A stretch of 64,000 nucleotides of DNA from Nocardia niwae NBRC 108934 = DSM 45340 (GTDB taxonomy: Bacteria; Actinomycetota; Actinomycetes; Mycobacteriales; Mycobacteriaceae). Each line of letters opens with the position of its first letter. The first letter of the stretch is position 1. The notes beneath the pieces were generated by a model, which saw only the letters and a program-made list of their open reading frames with translations, did not search any database and was not told the origin of the DNA. The stretch is taken from assembly GCF_001613465.1 (NCBI RefSeq), contig NZ_BDCK01000002.1, positions 62,001 through 126,000 of the forward strand, written 5' to 3'. The position numbers and the translations under genes are program-made. This document shows, in pieces, positions 37,745-46,597 of the stretch.

Positions 37745-40322
37745 CACCGCCTTCGATACTCTCCCCTGCGCCCGCGACATCTTCCGCGATCTGGATGCCG
37801 CGGACGACCAGCCGGTGGTCTACCTGATCCGCGGCCGCTCGCAGACCGGCAAATCGACATTGCTCGCGGAGATCCGCGCCCGGCTGCGCGCCCGCGGTGT
37901 CCCGCTGCAGGACGACATCGCCGCTCTCCAGCACGCCCACGCCCGCAACGGCGCGCACCCGGTCACCCGGGCGTCGGGCGGGGGCGGCACGGCAGGCGTC
38001 ACCACCGACACCGCACGCCCGGCCCTGATCATCGACAACGCCCACACACTCGGCCACCGCGATCTCGAATACCTCTGCAACACAGTCGAATCCGGGCATC
38101 GCACGATGGTGATCGCCGCCCAGCCGCGCCCGCACGATCCGCGACTGCGGATGCTCGCCGAAGCGGTCGCCCGCCGCGGCCGCGTCGTGGATCTGCGCCC
38201 GCTCGGCGTCGCGGACATGGCGCCGTTCGCCCGCGAGCTGGGCATGATGGTGCCGCGTCAGGTCGCTCAGCACATCCATGTGCAGACCGCGGGTATTCGC
38301 GGCGGCGTGGTGGCCGCACTCACGGCCGCGTGCTCGGCGCGTCTGGACGCGGGCATCACCGCCGTCGACACGGCCGTCGCCGCGTGGGCGCGCGGCTTGC
38401 TGGACAACCTCGAGCCCGACCTGCTGGAGACCTTGGTGGTCGCCACCACCGGCACGGGCCTGGATTCCAGCGAGCTCACCGAAGTGCTCGGCGTGGACCA
38501 GTCCGTCGCGCAGGATCTCATCGACCGCGCCAGGGCCAGCGCGCTGGTCACCGATGCCGATTTGCTGCTGGAACCCGCCGTCGCCTCGCTGCGCACGCTG
38601 CTCGGCGACCGCAGGTTCCTCGCGGTCGAACGCCGGTTGCTCGGCGCCCGCCTGGAGGCGGGCCTGCTGCGCGACCGCACGGCACTGCAATTGGCCGAGT
38701 CCGGTGTCCGCGATCCGCGTCTGGCCGACTTCCTGGTCGACGCCGCGGGCCAGGCCGGCCGCGAGGCGGTCCGCTACTACGCCGCCGCGGCGGCCGCGGG
38801 GGCGGAACTCGATCTGATCGCGCTGCGCTGGGCCGAGGCGGCCGCACGGACCGGCGACGGCGACACGGCCATGCGGCTGGCCGAGCCGATGCTGGCGCGG
38901 TCGGGCAGCACCGGCACGGAACTCGCGACGGCGGTGCGGATCTGCGCGGCGGTACTCACCCGCCGGGGTCTGGTCGGCCGCGCGGCACAGCTGTACACCT
39001 GGCTCGGCGGGCATCGGGTCGGCCCCGATTGGGCGGTCGGCGCGACAGTGCTGTGCCTGGCCGGCGACGTGCCGGGGGCCAGGGAGATGTCTTCCTCCGC
39101 CACGAAATGGCCGCCCACCGAAGCGGGCGCGCACGCCCGGCTGATCGCGACCGCGCTCGCGGACACCATCGAACCGGGCAACAACACCGCGTCAGCGGTG
39201 TCGGCGCTGGTCCAGGCCGCCCACGCGGACGCGGGCGTGGACCGCTTCCTGCCCTGCACGGCCGCCTCCATCGCCACGCTGCTCTCGCTCGGCACCGGCG
39301 AGCCCCGCCGCGCTCAGGACGCCTTGCGTCGCGCCACCGCCAGCGGACTGCGCTGCCATCAGCTCGACGTGCTCGCGGCCTGGACGGCGATGCTCTGCGG
39401 TGACGAGCGCGCCGCCGCGGCCACGGTAGCCGCGCTCGACCACGACCGACTCGACGTACGTGACCGGCTGCTGGCGCACGGCGTCGCGGTCGGCCTGGCC
39501 CGGCGCAGCGGCGATCACACCGCGCTGACCCGTGCGTGGCAGGCGGCGTATCCGCTGTTCGACGACGTGCAGGCCGACCTGCTGGCGCTGCTGCCGATCG
39601 GCGAGCTGTGGCTGGCGGCCATCCGGATGCGCGACGAACGCCGGATCGCGCCCCTGGTGGACGCCGCGCTCGCGCTGCTGCGCCGCTTGAACGATCCGCC
39701 CGCCTGGTCCAACGCCTTCCACTGGTATGGCGTGCAGGCCGCGATCGCGCACGAGAGCCCCGAGGAACTGCTGCCGCACGCGCACGCGCTGAAGACCGCG
39801 GCCGAGGCGGGCGACCGGCACGCCGCGGTGCTCGCCGACGCGGGCCGCACCTGGGTGCTGGTGCTGCGCGGCCAGGTCGCCACCGCACCCGTGCACGCCG
39901 CGGTCGCCGCGCTCACCGAGATCGGCATGACCTGGGACGGCGCCCGGCTGGCCAGCGAGGCGGCGCTCGCGGCGGCCGATTCGGCCACGGCCACCGCGCT
40001 GCTGAAACTGGCCCGCACGGTCCGCGCCGACGCCCGTCCCCAGGAGCCGCAGGCTCGGCCCGCCGCACCGGCGGCGCACAACGGAGACGCTCCGCCGCCG
40101 CCCACGCCGCCACAGGCCGCGATCCTCAGCGAACGAGAGCGCGAAGTGGCCGAGCTGGTTCTGCTCGGGCTCACCTACCGCGAGATCGGTGCGCGCCTGT
40201 ACATTTCGGCGAAGACGGTCGAGCACCACGTCGCGCGCATCCGACGCCGGGTCGGTGCCCGTTCCCGTTCGGAGTTATTGTCGATGCTCCGCGCCATGGG
40301 ACACGGTTCGCTTCTGGTGTGA
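37737..40322 (+). CDS. Signal-transduction P-loop ATPase with C-terminal LuxR helix-turn-helix (IniR-like)
   Basis: An 861-aa STAND-type regulator. A P-loop GRSQTGKST (residues 33-41) and a Walker B-like ALIIDNAH (about 94-101) open an AAA/NTPase module of about 230 residues. A long helical, TPR-like region (about 260-770) follows, and a LuxR-type helix-turn-helix ILSEREREVAELVLLGLTY to SAKTVEHHVARIRR lies at about 797-845. Mycobacterial IniR (Rv0339c), a comparable ATPase next to iniBAC, is reported to activate that operon in response to envelope stress and trehalose. Assignment here rests on architecture and position. GTG 37737 overlaps the Hsp70-like gene by 8 bp. Confidence 0.83.
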   Translation: MADTAFDTLPCARDIFRDLDAADDQPVVYLIRGRSQTGKSTLLAEIRARLRARGVPLQDDIAALQHAHARNGAHPVTRASGGGGTAGVTTDTARPALIIDNAHTLGHRDLEYLCNTVESGHRTMVIAAQPRPHDPRLRMLAEAVARRGRVVDLRPLGVADMAPFARELGMMVPRQVAQHIHVQTAGIRGGVVAALTAACSARLDAGITAVDTAVAAWARGLLDNLEPDLLETLVVATTGTGLDSSELTEVLGVDQSVAQDLIDRARASALVTDADLLLEPAVASLRTLLGDRRFLAVERRLLGARLEAGLLRDRTALQLAESGVRDPRLADFLVDAAGQAGREAVRYYAAAAAAGAELDLIALRWAEAAARTGDGDTAMRLAEPMLARSGSTGTELATAVRICAAVLTRRGLVGRAAQLYTWLGGHRVGPDWAVGATVLCLAGDVPGAREMSSSATKWPPTEAGAHARLIATALADTIEPGNNTASAVSALVQAAHADAGVDRFLPCTAASIATLLSLGTGEPRRAQDALRRATASGLRCHQLDVLAAWTAMLCGDERAAAATVAALDHDRLDVRDRLLAHGVAVGLARRSGDHTALTRAWQAAYPLFDDVQADLLALLPIGELWLAAIRMRDERRIAPLVDAALALLRRLNDPPAWSNAFHWYGVQAAIAHESPEELLPHAHALKTAAEAGDRHAAVLADAGRTWVLVLRGQVATAPVHAAVAALTEIGMTWDGARLASEAALAAADSATATALLKLARTVRADARPQEPQARPAAPAAHNGDAPPPPTPPQAAILSEREREVAELVLLGLTYREIGARLYISAKTVEHHVARIRRRVGARSRSELLSMLRAMGHGSLLV

Positions 40323-40368
40323 CCGGGTGCGGTTCCGTCAGCGGAAACGCCGAAGCGAGGTAGGTGAA

Positions 40369-41478
40369 ATGGCCACTGGGGTTGGCCTGCGCGTCGCCGC
40401 GGACGAGTGCACGGCGGTCATCGTCACCGATGGTGGCGACGAGCCGCGGTACATCGTCCGGGAGTCCGTCCTGCACATGTCCGACGAAGGGGACGCCGAA
40501 CTGGGCGGTCCCGCGCCGAGCGGGCACTCCCACTCGATCACCGGCTTCGTGCCCGCCGTGGGCGACCCGGCGGGAATCCCGGTCGACGACGGCGAGGCGT
40601 ATCGCGCCGAAGACCTGGTCGCGACCGCGCTGTTCTGCCTGATCAACCTGACCGCCGAACATCTCAGCGGTCCGGCCGAGTTCTACGCGACGCATCCGGC
40701 GCACTGGCCCGCCGAGCATGTGCGTTCGCTGCGCGACGCGTTGGACTACCTGGGTCTGCGCTCGGTGCTGCTGGTCAGTGAGGGTGAGCTGCCCAGCGCC
40801 GAAACCGGAGCCGACGGTCGGTCCCTCGCCCACGACGCGGCCCGGGGAGCGCTGGCCGCCGTGCTCGCCACTCCCGCCGGGGCCACCCCGCCGGACCCCA
40901 CCACCGCGGAGAACTCGACGGTGGACACCATCGTCATCCCGGCCGTGCCCGCGGCGGACGCGCTACCGCAGGCGTATTCGGCGGCCCTCCCGATCGCCGA
41001 GCCGACGCTGGTCGCCGAATCCGAGCCGGAAGCCGAGAAGCCCGCGCAGGCACCGGCTCCCGCGAAGGAGACGAAACGCACGCCCGTGCTGGTCGCGGGC
41101 GCCGCTGCGGTCGGGCTGATGCTCGGCGGCATCGTGGTGGCCCTGCTGTTCCGCGACGGCGGCGAGACGCCGGTGCCGCCGTTGCCCGACGCCAAGTCCG
41201 AGCCGACGTCGGTGAGTCCGGCCCCGCCCCCGCCGCCGGTCGTCACCTCGGCGACGCCATCCACCACCGAACCGGAGCCGCCGGTGGTGATCACCGAGAC
41301 CACGACGCCGGAGCCGACCACCACGCCGCCGACCACCACCACCGAGCCGCCGACCACGACACCGACCACCACCACGCGCCCCACGACCACGCGCCCCACG
41401 ACCACGACCAACCCGTTCGGGCAGCAGCTGCCGCAGATTCCCACCATCCCCGGCATGGGAATACCGGGTAGTCGGTGA
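40369..41478 (+). CDS. Short Hsp70-like fragment fused to a transmembrane helix and Thr/Pro-rich tail
   Basis: A 369-aa protein. Residues 1-150 match only the first part of the Hsp70-like protein two genes upstream: AEDLVATALFCLINLTAEHL aligns to its PDLVATAIGCLVDEIAAE, and ATHPAHWPAEHVRSLRDALD to its ACHPAWWSRHTVDIQRDAM. The phosphate 2 and adenosine motifs are missing, so it cannot bind ATP like DnaK. One transmembrane helix spans about 238-260 (VLVAGAAAVGLMLGGIVVAL). The C-terminal 100 residues are low-complexity Thr/Pro, probably extracellular. The start is ATG 40369 with AGGTAGGTG upstream. It is third in the operon, 46 bp after the IniR-like gene. It could be a decayed or dedicated non-enzymatic partner. 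Confidence 0.75.
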   Translation: MATGVGLRVAADECTAVIVTDGGDEPRYIVRESVLHMSDEGDAELGGPAPSGHSHSITGFVPAVGDPAGIPVDDGEAYRAEDLVATALFCLINLTAEHLSGPAEFYATHPAHWPAEHVRSLRDALDYLGLRSVLLVSEGELPSAETGADGRSLAHDAARGALAAVLATPAGATPPDPTTAENSTVDTIVIPAVPAADALPQAYSAALPIAEPTLVAESEPEAEKPAQAPAPAKETKRTPVLVAGAAAVGLMLGGIVVALLFRDGGETPVPPLPDAKSEPTSVSPAPPPPPVVTSATPSTTEPEPPVVITETTTPEPTTTPPTTTTEPPTTTPTTTTRPTTTRPTTTTNPFGQQLPQIPTIPGMGIPGSR

Positions 41479-41639
41479 TTAGTAGCGTCCTATCCGGGTT
41501 TGTGGCTTAGAGTGTTGCGCTGACCGTGTTGTCGGATGAATTCCCACACCGGTCGGTTGCTGGACGAAGGCTGTGCGCCAACGGATTCTGCCCGTGGCCA
41601 CGGATTTAGCTGGCACGTGCGTGCCGACGAAGGGACTTC

Positions 41640-42998
41640 ATGCGCAAGTTGGTGGCGCGTCGCGCCGCGGTCAAGGCTGTCGCCATCGCATCGACCGTTC
41701 TCCTGGCTCCCTTGTTCGGCACCACCACCGCCTCGGCGGTTCCCGAAGCCCCGGCGCAGCTCGCCGCGGACAACCTCCCACCGGAACTCGTGCAGGCCAT
41801 CGCGCGGGATCTGAAGATGACCCCGACGGAGTACCTGGACCGCGCCGCGCGCGCCCAGCAGCTGCGCGACTACGCGCGCGATTTCCGTTCGGAACGACCG
41901 GATTCCTACGCGGGCGCCTGGATCGGCGCCGACGGCAAGCCCGTCATGGCGGTGACTTCGCTGGACGCCGCCAAGATCGTCGCGGCCGACGGCTACCAGA
42001 CCCGGCTTGCCCCGGTGTCCGCGGACAGCCTGGAGACCTCGCTGGTGCAGCTCAACCAGTGGATCACCGGACTGCCGCGGGAGATCTCGCAGGCGATCAA
42101 CTCCGTGGCCATCGACTTCCTGAACAGCCAGCTGGTGCTCAGCGTCGCCAACACGCCCGCGGGGCACATGCTCAACCTGCCCACCCTGCTGGCGAACATC
42201 AAGGTCATCCTGTCACCGAACAGCGGAGGCCCGGTCGAGCGCAGGCCGATGGGCGGGGACACCTACATCAGCGCTCCCGGTTCGCTCGCCGACTCGTCGC
42301 TACGCGCGGTCGACGTGTGCTCGTTCGGGTTCAACAGCATCGACGCGTCCGGCAACGCGCTGAATATCAGTGCGGGCCACTGCGATCCGAATCTGGGCAA
42401 GGGCAACCAGGAAGCCGGCGTCTACCTGCCGAACGTCCGCGACATCCCGGCCAGCCCCGAACTCGGCACGTTCGTGCGCGCCTCGCTGGGCGGACAGTCC
42501 GCGCTGGACTACTCGGTGATCAAGCTGAACGAGCGCGCGGTGCGGGCGGGCATGGACCAGCCCTCGGTGCGCGGCGCCAACGGCACCACGATCGCGATCA
42601 CCGGCACCGCCGACCCGATCACCGGCGCTCCGGTCTGCAAGTCCGGTCAGTCGTCCACCTTCACCTGCGGTTTCGTCGTGGCCGATCGGGTGGAGACGCA
42701 GCTCTACACCGCCGAGGGCGAGAGCAAGACCGTGCGCGGGTTCGCCAGCTCGGCCTGCACCCTTGGCGGCGACAGCGGCGGCGCGATCGTGTCCGGCACG
42801 TTGGCGCTTGGCATTACCAGCGGTTCCAACGCCGCCGACGCGCCGAACTGCAACGAGGCCAACGTCGCGCTCGCGCAGTACGGCGGCACCGCTTCGCTCG
42901 GCATCCCGATCCGGGCGATCCTGGCCGATATCGACGCCTCTTCCGGCGGCGGAATCGGCACCGGAATCGCCGTGCGCACCCGGCCGAACGCGAGCTGA
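41640..42998 (+). CDS. Secreted S1-family serine protease (first of a tandem pair)
   Basis: A 452-aa trypsin-fold protease. The Sec signal peptide (MRKLVARRAAVKAVAI then a hydrophobic core, cleavage near TASAVPEA at about residue 33) is followed by a proregion of about 170 residues. Catalytic residues are His247 (ISAGHCD), Asp290 (SALDYSV) and Ser379 (GGDSGGAI). Cysteine spacing (VCSFGFN...GHCD, KSGQSSTFTCG, SACTLGG) resembles actinobacterial alpha-lytic-type proteases with disulfides. The region before the catalytic domain (ELVQAIARDLKMTPTEYLDR) is homologous to that of the next gene. Substrate unknown; extracellular nutrition or wall turnover are possible. Confidence 0.88.
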   Translation: MRKLVARRAAVKAVAIASTVLLAPLFGTTTASAVPEAPAQLAADNLPPELVQAIARDLKMTPTEYLDRAARAQQLRDYARDFRSERPDSYAGAWIGADGKPVMAVTSLDAAKIVAADGYQTRLAPVSADSLETSLVQLNQWITGLPREISQAINSVAIDFLNSQLVLSVANTPAGHMLNLPTLLANIKVILSPNSGGPVERRPMGGDTYISAPGSLADSSLRAVDVCSFGFNSIDASGNALNISAGHCDPNLGKGNQEAGVYLPNVRDIPASPELGTFVRASLGGQSALDYSVIKLNERAVRAGMDQPSVRGANGTTIAITGTADPITGAPVCKSGQSSTFTCGFVVADRVETQLYTAEGESKTVRGFASSACTLGGDSGGAIVSGTLALGITSGSNAADAPNCNEANVALAQYGGTASLGIPIRAILADIDASSGGGIGTGIAVRTRPNAS

Positions 42999-43110
42999 GC
43001 GCGCGCCCGAAATCTGTGGCAATCCACATATCCCCGTTCGCGGGGCTATGACGGAGTCGAGAACCACAAGATGAGTAGGCATACCGCGCCAAACCCCATA
43101 TAGTCTGCTC

Positions 43111-44436
43111 ATGCTCCTGCCACGTATAGGACCTCCCCGCTCGACTGCGCGACAGACCGTAATCCGAAAGACAGTGATCGCCGCCTCGGCGGCGATACTG
43201 CTGTTCGGGCCCACGGCGGCAGTAGCGACGGCTCAGCCCGACCAGGGTCCCGGCCTTCCCGCCGAACTGGTCGCCGCGGTGACCCGCGATCTGAAGATCT
43301 CGGCCGACGAGTACCTGCACCGCGCGGAGGTGGCGCAGCAGGTGGCCGCGTTCGCCACCACCGCCCAGCGGCAGTACCCGGCCGTGTTCGCCGGTTCCTG
43401 GCTGGACGACGCGGGCAAGGCGGTCGTGGCGCTGGCGCAGGGTCCCGGCGCCGACGACGCGAAGAAGGCCGCGGAGTCGGCCGGTTTCGAGGTCCGCAAC
43501 GTCGCCAAGAGCGAAGCGGCCCTGCGTGGTGAGAAGAGCGCGTTCGAGCGCTGGCTGGAAGGTCAGCCGGAGGCGGTGCGGGCGCTGGTGCGCGGGGCGG
43601 TGGTGGACACCGTGAACAACGCGATCGCGGTCCGCGTCGACCAGGCGGGTCTGCCGATGCCGAACTTCATCGACCCGGCGCGCGTCATCGTGATGGCCCC
43701 GCCGGTGGCGGGTGAGCAGGGCCCCATCCAGGCCGGTGAGATCGCCGGTGAGGCGCGTGGCGCGCTCGCGGGCGGCGACGGCTACGCCTCGGTCGCCGGA
43801 CGCAGCTCCCTGCGCTGCTCGCTCGGCTTCAACGGCACCGACCGCAACGGCAACACGGTGAACATCACCGCGGGCCACTGCAACCCCGACATCCCCTCCG
43901 CGGGCAGCGGCAACGCCGCGGGCGTGTACGAGATGAACGGCGACCGCCTCGGCGCGCAGCTCGGCGTCTTCCAGAAGTCGGTGCTCGGCGAGCAGGATTA
44001 CTCGATCATCCGGGTCAACGACCAGGCCAAGGACCGGTTCGCCAACAACGGCGTCCGTGCGCCCGGCGCGGCTCCGATCCCGGTCGACGGCGTGGCGACC
44101 CCGGTCGTCGGCGCCCCCGTGTGCAAGTCCGGTGCGCGCACCGGCTTCAGCTGCGGCGTGGTCAACGCTGTCGACCAGACCGTGCAGGTCGGCGACCGGG
44201 AGCTCACCCAGAGCTTCTCGGCCAATATCTGCGCGCTGCCCGGCGACAGCGGCGGCCCGATCGTGACCGGTCGCCTGGCGCTCGGCATCTCCAGCGCGTC
44301 CTCGGTGGCGGACTACCCGATCTGCGAGATCCCGAATCTCATCGGCGCCCTCACCGGCAACGTGCCGCAGCTGTTCGCGCAGCCGGTGCACGTCGTGCTC
44401 TCCGACAACCCGGGGCTGCGCGTGCGCACCAACTGA
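43111..44436 (+). CDS. Secreted S1-family serine protease (second of a tandem pair)
   Basis: A 441-aa paralogue of the upstream protease with the same layout. A twin-charged start precedes the hydrophobic signal core (IAASAAILLFGPTAAVATAQ), then a prodomain beginning PAELVAAVTRDLKISADEYL. Catalytic residues are His256 (ITAGHCN), Asp296 (QDYSIIR) and Ser380 (PGDSGGPI). Conserved cysteines occur in LRCSLGFN, GHCN, PVCKSG, FSCGVV and ICALPGD. It ends VRTN, just before a strong terminator hairpin. The genes are 112 bp apart and may be transcribed separately. Sequence divergence suggests an old duplication. Confidence 0.88.
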   Translation: MLLPRIGPPRSTARQTVIRKTVIAASAAILLFGPTAAVATAQPDQGPGLPAELVAAVTRDLKISADEYLHRAEVAQQVAAFATTAQRQYPAVFAGSWLDDAGKAVVALAQGPGADDAKKAAESAGFEVRNVAKSEAALRGEKSAFERWLEGQPEAVRALVRGAVVDTVNNAIAVRVDQAGLPMPNFIDPARVIVMAPPVAGEQGPIQAGEIAGEARGALAGGDGYASVAGRSSLRCSLGFNGTDRNGNTVNITAGHCNPDIPSAGSGNAAGVYEMNGDRLGAQLGVFQKSVLGEQDYSIIRVNDQAKDRFANNGVRAPGAAPIPVDGVATPVVGAPVCKSGARTGFSCGVVNAVDQTVQVGDRELTQSFSANICALPGDSGGPIVTGRLALGISSASSVADYPICEIPNLIGALTGNVPQLFAQPVHVVLSDNPGLRVRTN

Positions 44437-44446
44437 CAGCAGGAAC

Positions 44447-44486
44447 GGCAAAAGGCCGGCAGCGTCGAGCTGTCGGCCTTTTTGCC
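44447..44486 (+). terminator. Rho-independent terminator after the second protease gene
   Basis: A long stem: GGCAAAAGGCCGGCAGC (44447-44463) pairs with 44469-44486, with one bulge and one G-T pair, around a GTCGA loop. The 3' side contains TTTTT. It starts 10 bp after the stop codon. Confidence 0.9.
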
Positions 44487-44574
44487 GTCTCGGCGGCTTT
44501 CCACTGCCCTTACGCGGCCCCCCACGCCGGAAACGCCGCATGGAGTGCGGCTGCGGTCCGGCATCCTGGACCGC

Positions 44575-45462
44575 ATGTGTTTGGTGTTGATCGGCTGGCG
44601 CGCGCACCCGGAATACCGGTTGATCGTGGCCGCCAACCGGGACGAGTTCTACACTCGGCCGACCGAGTCCATGCGCTGGTGGCCCGAGGCGCCCGGTCTG
44701 CTCGCCGGACGCGACACCGGAGCCCCGGGCCGGGCCCACGGTGAGCCTCCCGGGACCTGGCTGGGCCTCAGCATCCAGCCGCACGGCGACAATCGCTTCG
44801 CCGCTGTCACGAACGTGCGTAATCCCGCCGATCTACGCCTTGACGCCCGTTCCCGCGGCGCGCTGCTGATGGACTTCCTGCGCGGCGCCTCCGACCGCGG
44901 TGCGGCGGCCGAATTCGCCGGGCCGGAGAAGTATGTCCTCGACGTCGCCGCCGCGCCGGACGACTACAACGGCTACAACTTGGTGGCGTCCGACCTGCGC
45001 ACGCTGTGGTGGCATTCCAATCGCAGCGCCGGGGAACCACGCGAACTCGCTCCGGGCTTCCACGGCCTCTCCAACGGCACGTTCGTCACCTCCGCAGGTC
45101 TGAACCCGGTCGAACCGGAGCTGAACGCGCCACAGCCCATCTGGCCCAAGATACGGGCGGGTGTGACCGAGTTGCGCGATGTGGTGCACACCGAGCCCGG
45201 TGCGGTGGACCGCTACTTCGAGGTGCTGGCCGACCGCACCGAAGCTTCCGACGACCTTTTGCCGCACACGGGGGTGCCCCACGAGATGGAGCGGGCTCTC
45301 TCGGCCAGGTTCATCGCGCACACCGTGCACGGAACCAGGGCGAGCACGGTGCTGATCGTCCGGGAGGACGGGACGTTCGACATGGTCGAGCGCTCGTTCG
45401 GCAGATCGGGCGAGGAGTTGGGTGAGGTCGTCGTGCGCGGCCTGCTCGATCTGACCGGGTGA
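44575..45462 (+). CDS. NRDE (Tango2-like) family protein
   Basis: A 295-aa protein with the NRDE signature AANRDEFYTRPT at about residues 22-33 and a Cys at residue 2 (MCLVLIGWRAHPEYRL). N-terminal Cys-exposed enzymes of the Ntn-hydrolase fold look like this, but function is unknown; animal TANGO2 is linked to lipid or haem handling. GTWLGLS and the FAAVTNVRNP segment are further conserved blocks. ATG 44575 is used, which places Cys2 ready for exposure after Met removal. It is convergent with the 45529 gene across a perfect hairpin. Confidence 0.9.
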   Translation: MCLVLIGWRAHPEYRLIVAANRDEFYTRPTESMRWWPEAPGLLAGRDTGAPGRAHGEPPGTWLGLSIQPHGDNRFAAVTNVRNPADLRLDARSRGALLMDFLRGASDRGAAAEFAGPEKYVLDVAAAPDDYNGYNLVASDLRTLWWHSNRSAGEPRELAPGFHGLSNGTFVTSAGLNPVEPELNAPQPIWPKIRAGVTELRDVVHTEPGAVDRYFEVLADRTEASDDLLPHTGVPHEMERALSARFIAHTVHGTRASTVLIVREDGTFDMVERSFGRSGEELGEVVVRGLLDLTG

Positions 45463-45466
45463 ACGA

Positions 45467-45502
45467 CCGGCGGCCCGCTCTCCGAGGAGAGCGGGCCGCC
45501 GG
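45467..45502. terminator. Bidirectional terminator hairpin between convergent genes
   Basis: CCGGCGGCCCGCTCTC (45467-45482) pairs perfectly over 16 bp with 45487-45502 around a CGAG loop. It sits between the NRDE gene and the minus-strand secreted protein gene. Confidence 0.85.
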
Positions 45503-45528
45503 GATGTACGGAGGGCCGGGCCGGAGGC

Positions 45529-46236
45529 TTACTTCGCCGGCTTGTCCGCCCACTTCGTGGTGCCTTCCGGCGCCTGCAGCGTGTTGATCAGGTCGATACC
45601 CGCGACAGCCAGCATGGGGCCACCGACCGCCACGGTGCCGAGGATGCCGCCGATGCCCGCGCCCGCGATCGCGGCCGGGATGCAGCCGACACCCAGGAAC
45701 GGCAGGCCGAGGATGCAGCCGATCACCGCACCGCCGATGACGCCGACGGCGGTGCCGAGGAAGCCACCGACCGCGGTCGCGATGCCGAACTGGCTGGCGA
45801 ACTCGTTCTGCGCGCGCTGGTTCTCGATCGGCGAGGCGATCGGCTGCGCGACAACGTTGACCGCGTTGGCCGGCTTGTCCTTGGGCACGGTCACACCCTG
45901 CTCAGGCGTCAGCTCGAGCACCGTGTTGTCGTCCTTCACCACCGGCTTCACCGGAACGACGGTGTCGGCGACCTTGAAGGCGATCGGCAGCGTGAGGACC
46001 GCGTTGCCCTGCGCGTCCTTGATCCGGTAGACATCGTCTTCCTTGACGTCCTCGGAAGACTTGGCCAGCTCGAAGGTTCCCCCCTTGAGCGTCGTCACGA
46101 CGGTCTTCTCCACCAGCTTGACCGAGTACCGGATCGGGTCGGCGGCCGGTTCGGCATCGGCATGGGCGGTTCCCAGTCCGATGGTCATCGCACCGATGAC
46201 CATCGCGGCCGCCGCGGTGGTTCTGCGGAGTTTCAT
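45529..46236 (-). CDS. Secreted protein of unknown function with Gly-rich hydrophobic C-terminal half
   Basis: A 235-aa exported protein. A signal peptide (MKLRRTTAAAAMVIGAMTIG, cleavage near AHADAEPA at about residue 27) precedes a beta-rich domain with RYSVKLVEKTVVTTLKGG and VVPVKPVVKDDNTVLEL (to about 125). The rest has Gly-rich hydrophobic stretches (ATAVGGFLGTAVGVIGGAV, AAIAGAGIGGILGTVAVG) that could be membrane-inserting or glycine-zipper helices. This layout is common in Nocardia and Rhodococcus and lacks an assigned function. It is divergent from etfD across a 460-bp regulatory region and has the convergent terminator downstream. Confidence 0.78.
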   Translation of the reverse strand: MKLRRTTAAAAMVIGAMTIGLGTAHADAEPAADPIRYSVKLVEKTVVTTLKGGTFELAKSSEDVKEDDVYRIKDAQGNAVLTLPIAFKVADTVVPVKPVVKDDNTVLELTPEQGVTVPKDKPANAVNVVAQPIASPIENQRAQNEFASQFGIATAVGGFLGTAVGVIGGAVIGCILGLPFLGVGCIPAAIAGAGIGGILGTVAVGGPMLAVAGIDLINTLQAPEGTTKWADKPAK

Positions 46237-46511
46237 TCAGTTTCCAATCCATCATCAGGTCGTACGTCACCGCTGCTCTTCAGCACGCGAGAGCTCTATC
46301 CAGCACATCCGGGTGGTCGGCTCCGGATCCTCCCCGAGCGGTGTGAAGACGGTCGCAGTGATCAGAACGTCGTGAGCCTAATAGAACGCCGCGTTTTAAG
46401 CGAGATCCCTTATCAGGCATGGGGACTAAGCCAATCCTTACCGACTGGACGGGATGGTTCGACGTTTACGGTGGTGAACAACCGGCCGGCAGCGGGATCG
46501 GCGAGGATTAC

Positions 46512-46527
46512 TGTGACATTGATCACA
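46512..46527. promoter_or_regulatory. CRP/GlxR-type cAMP receptor protein site
   Basis: TGTGA-CATTGA-TCACA is an exact match to the CRP-family half-sites and spacing (TGTGA-N6-TCACA). It is centred about 177 bp upstream of etfD and 283 bp upstream of the divergent gene. Actinobacterial Crp (Rv3676 in M. tuberculosis) and corynebacterial GlxR use this motif. Confidence 0.8.
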
Positions 46528-46597
46528 GGTAAATAATGGGTCAAGCCCCAGCATATGGGGCTATAGCCCAAAAGCCGATCGTACGATGGACACGGTT

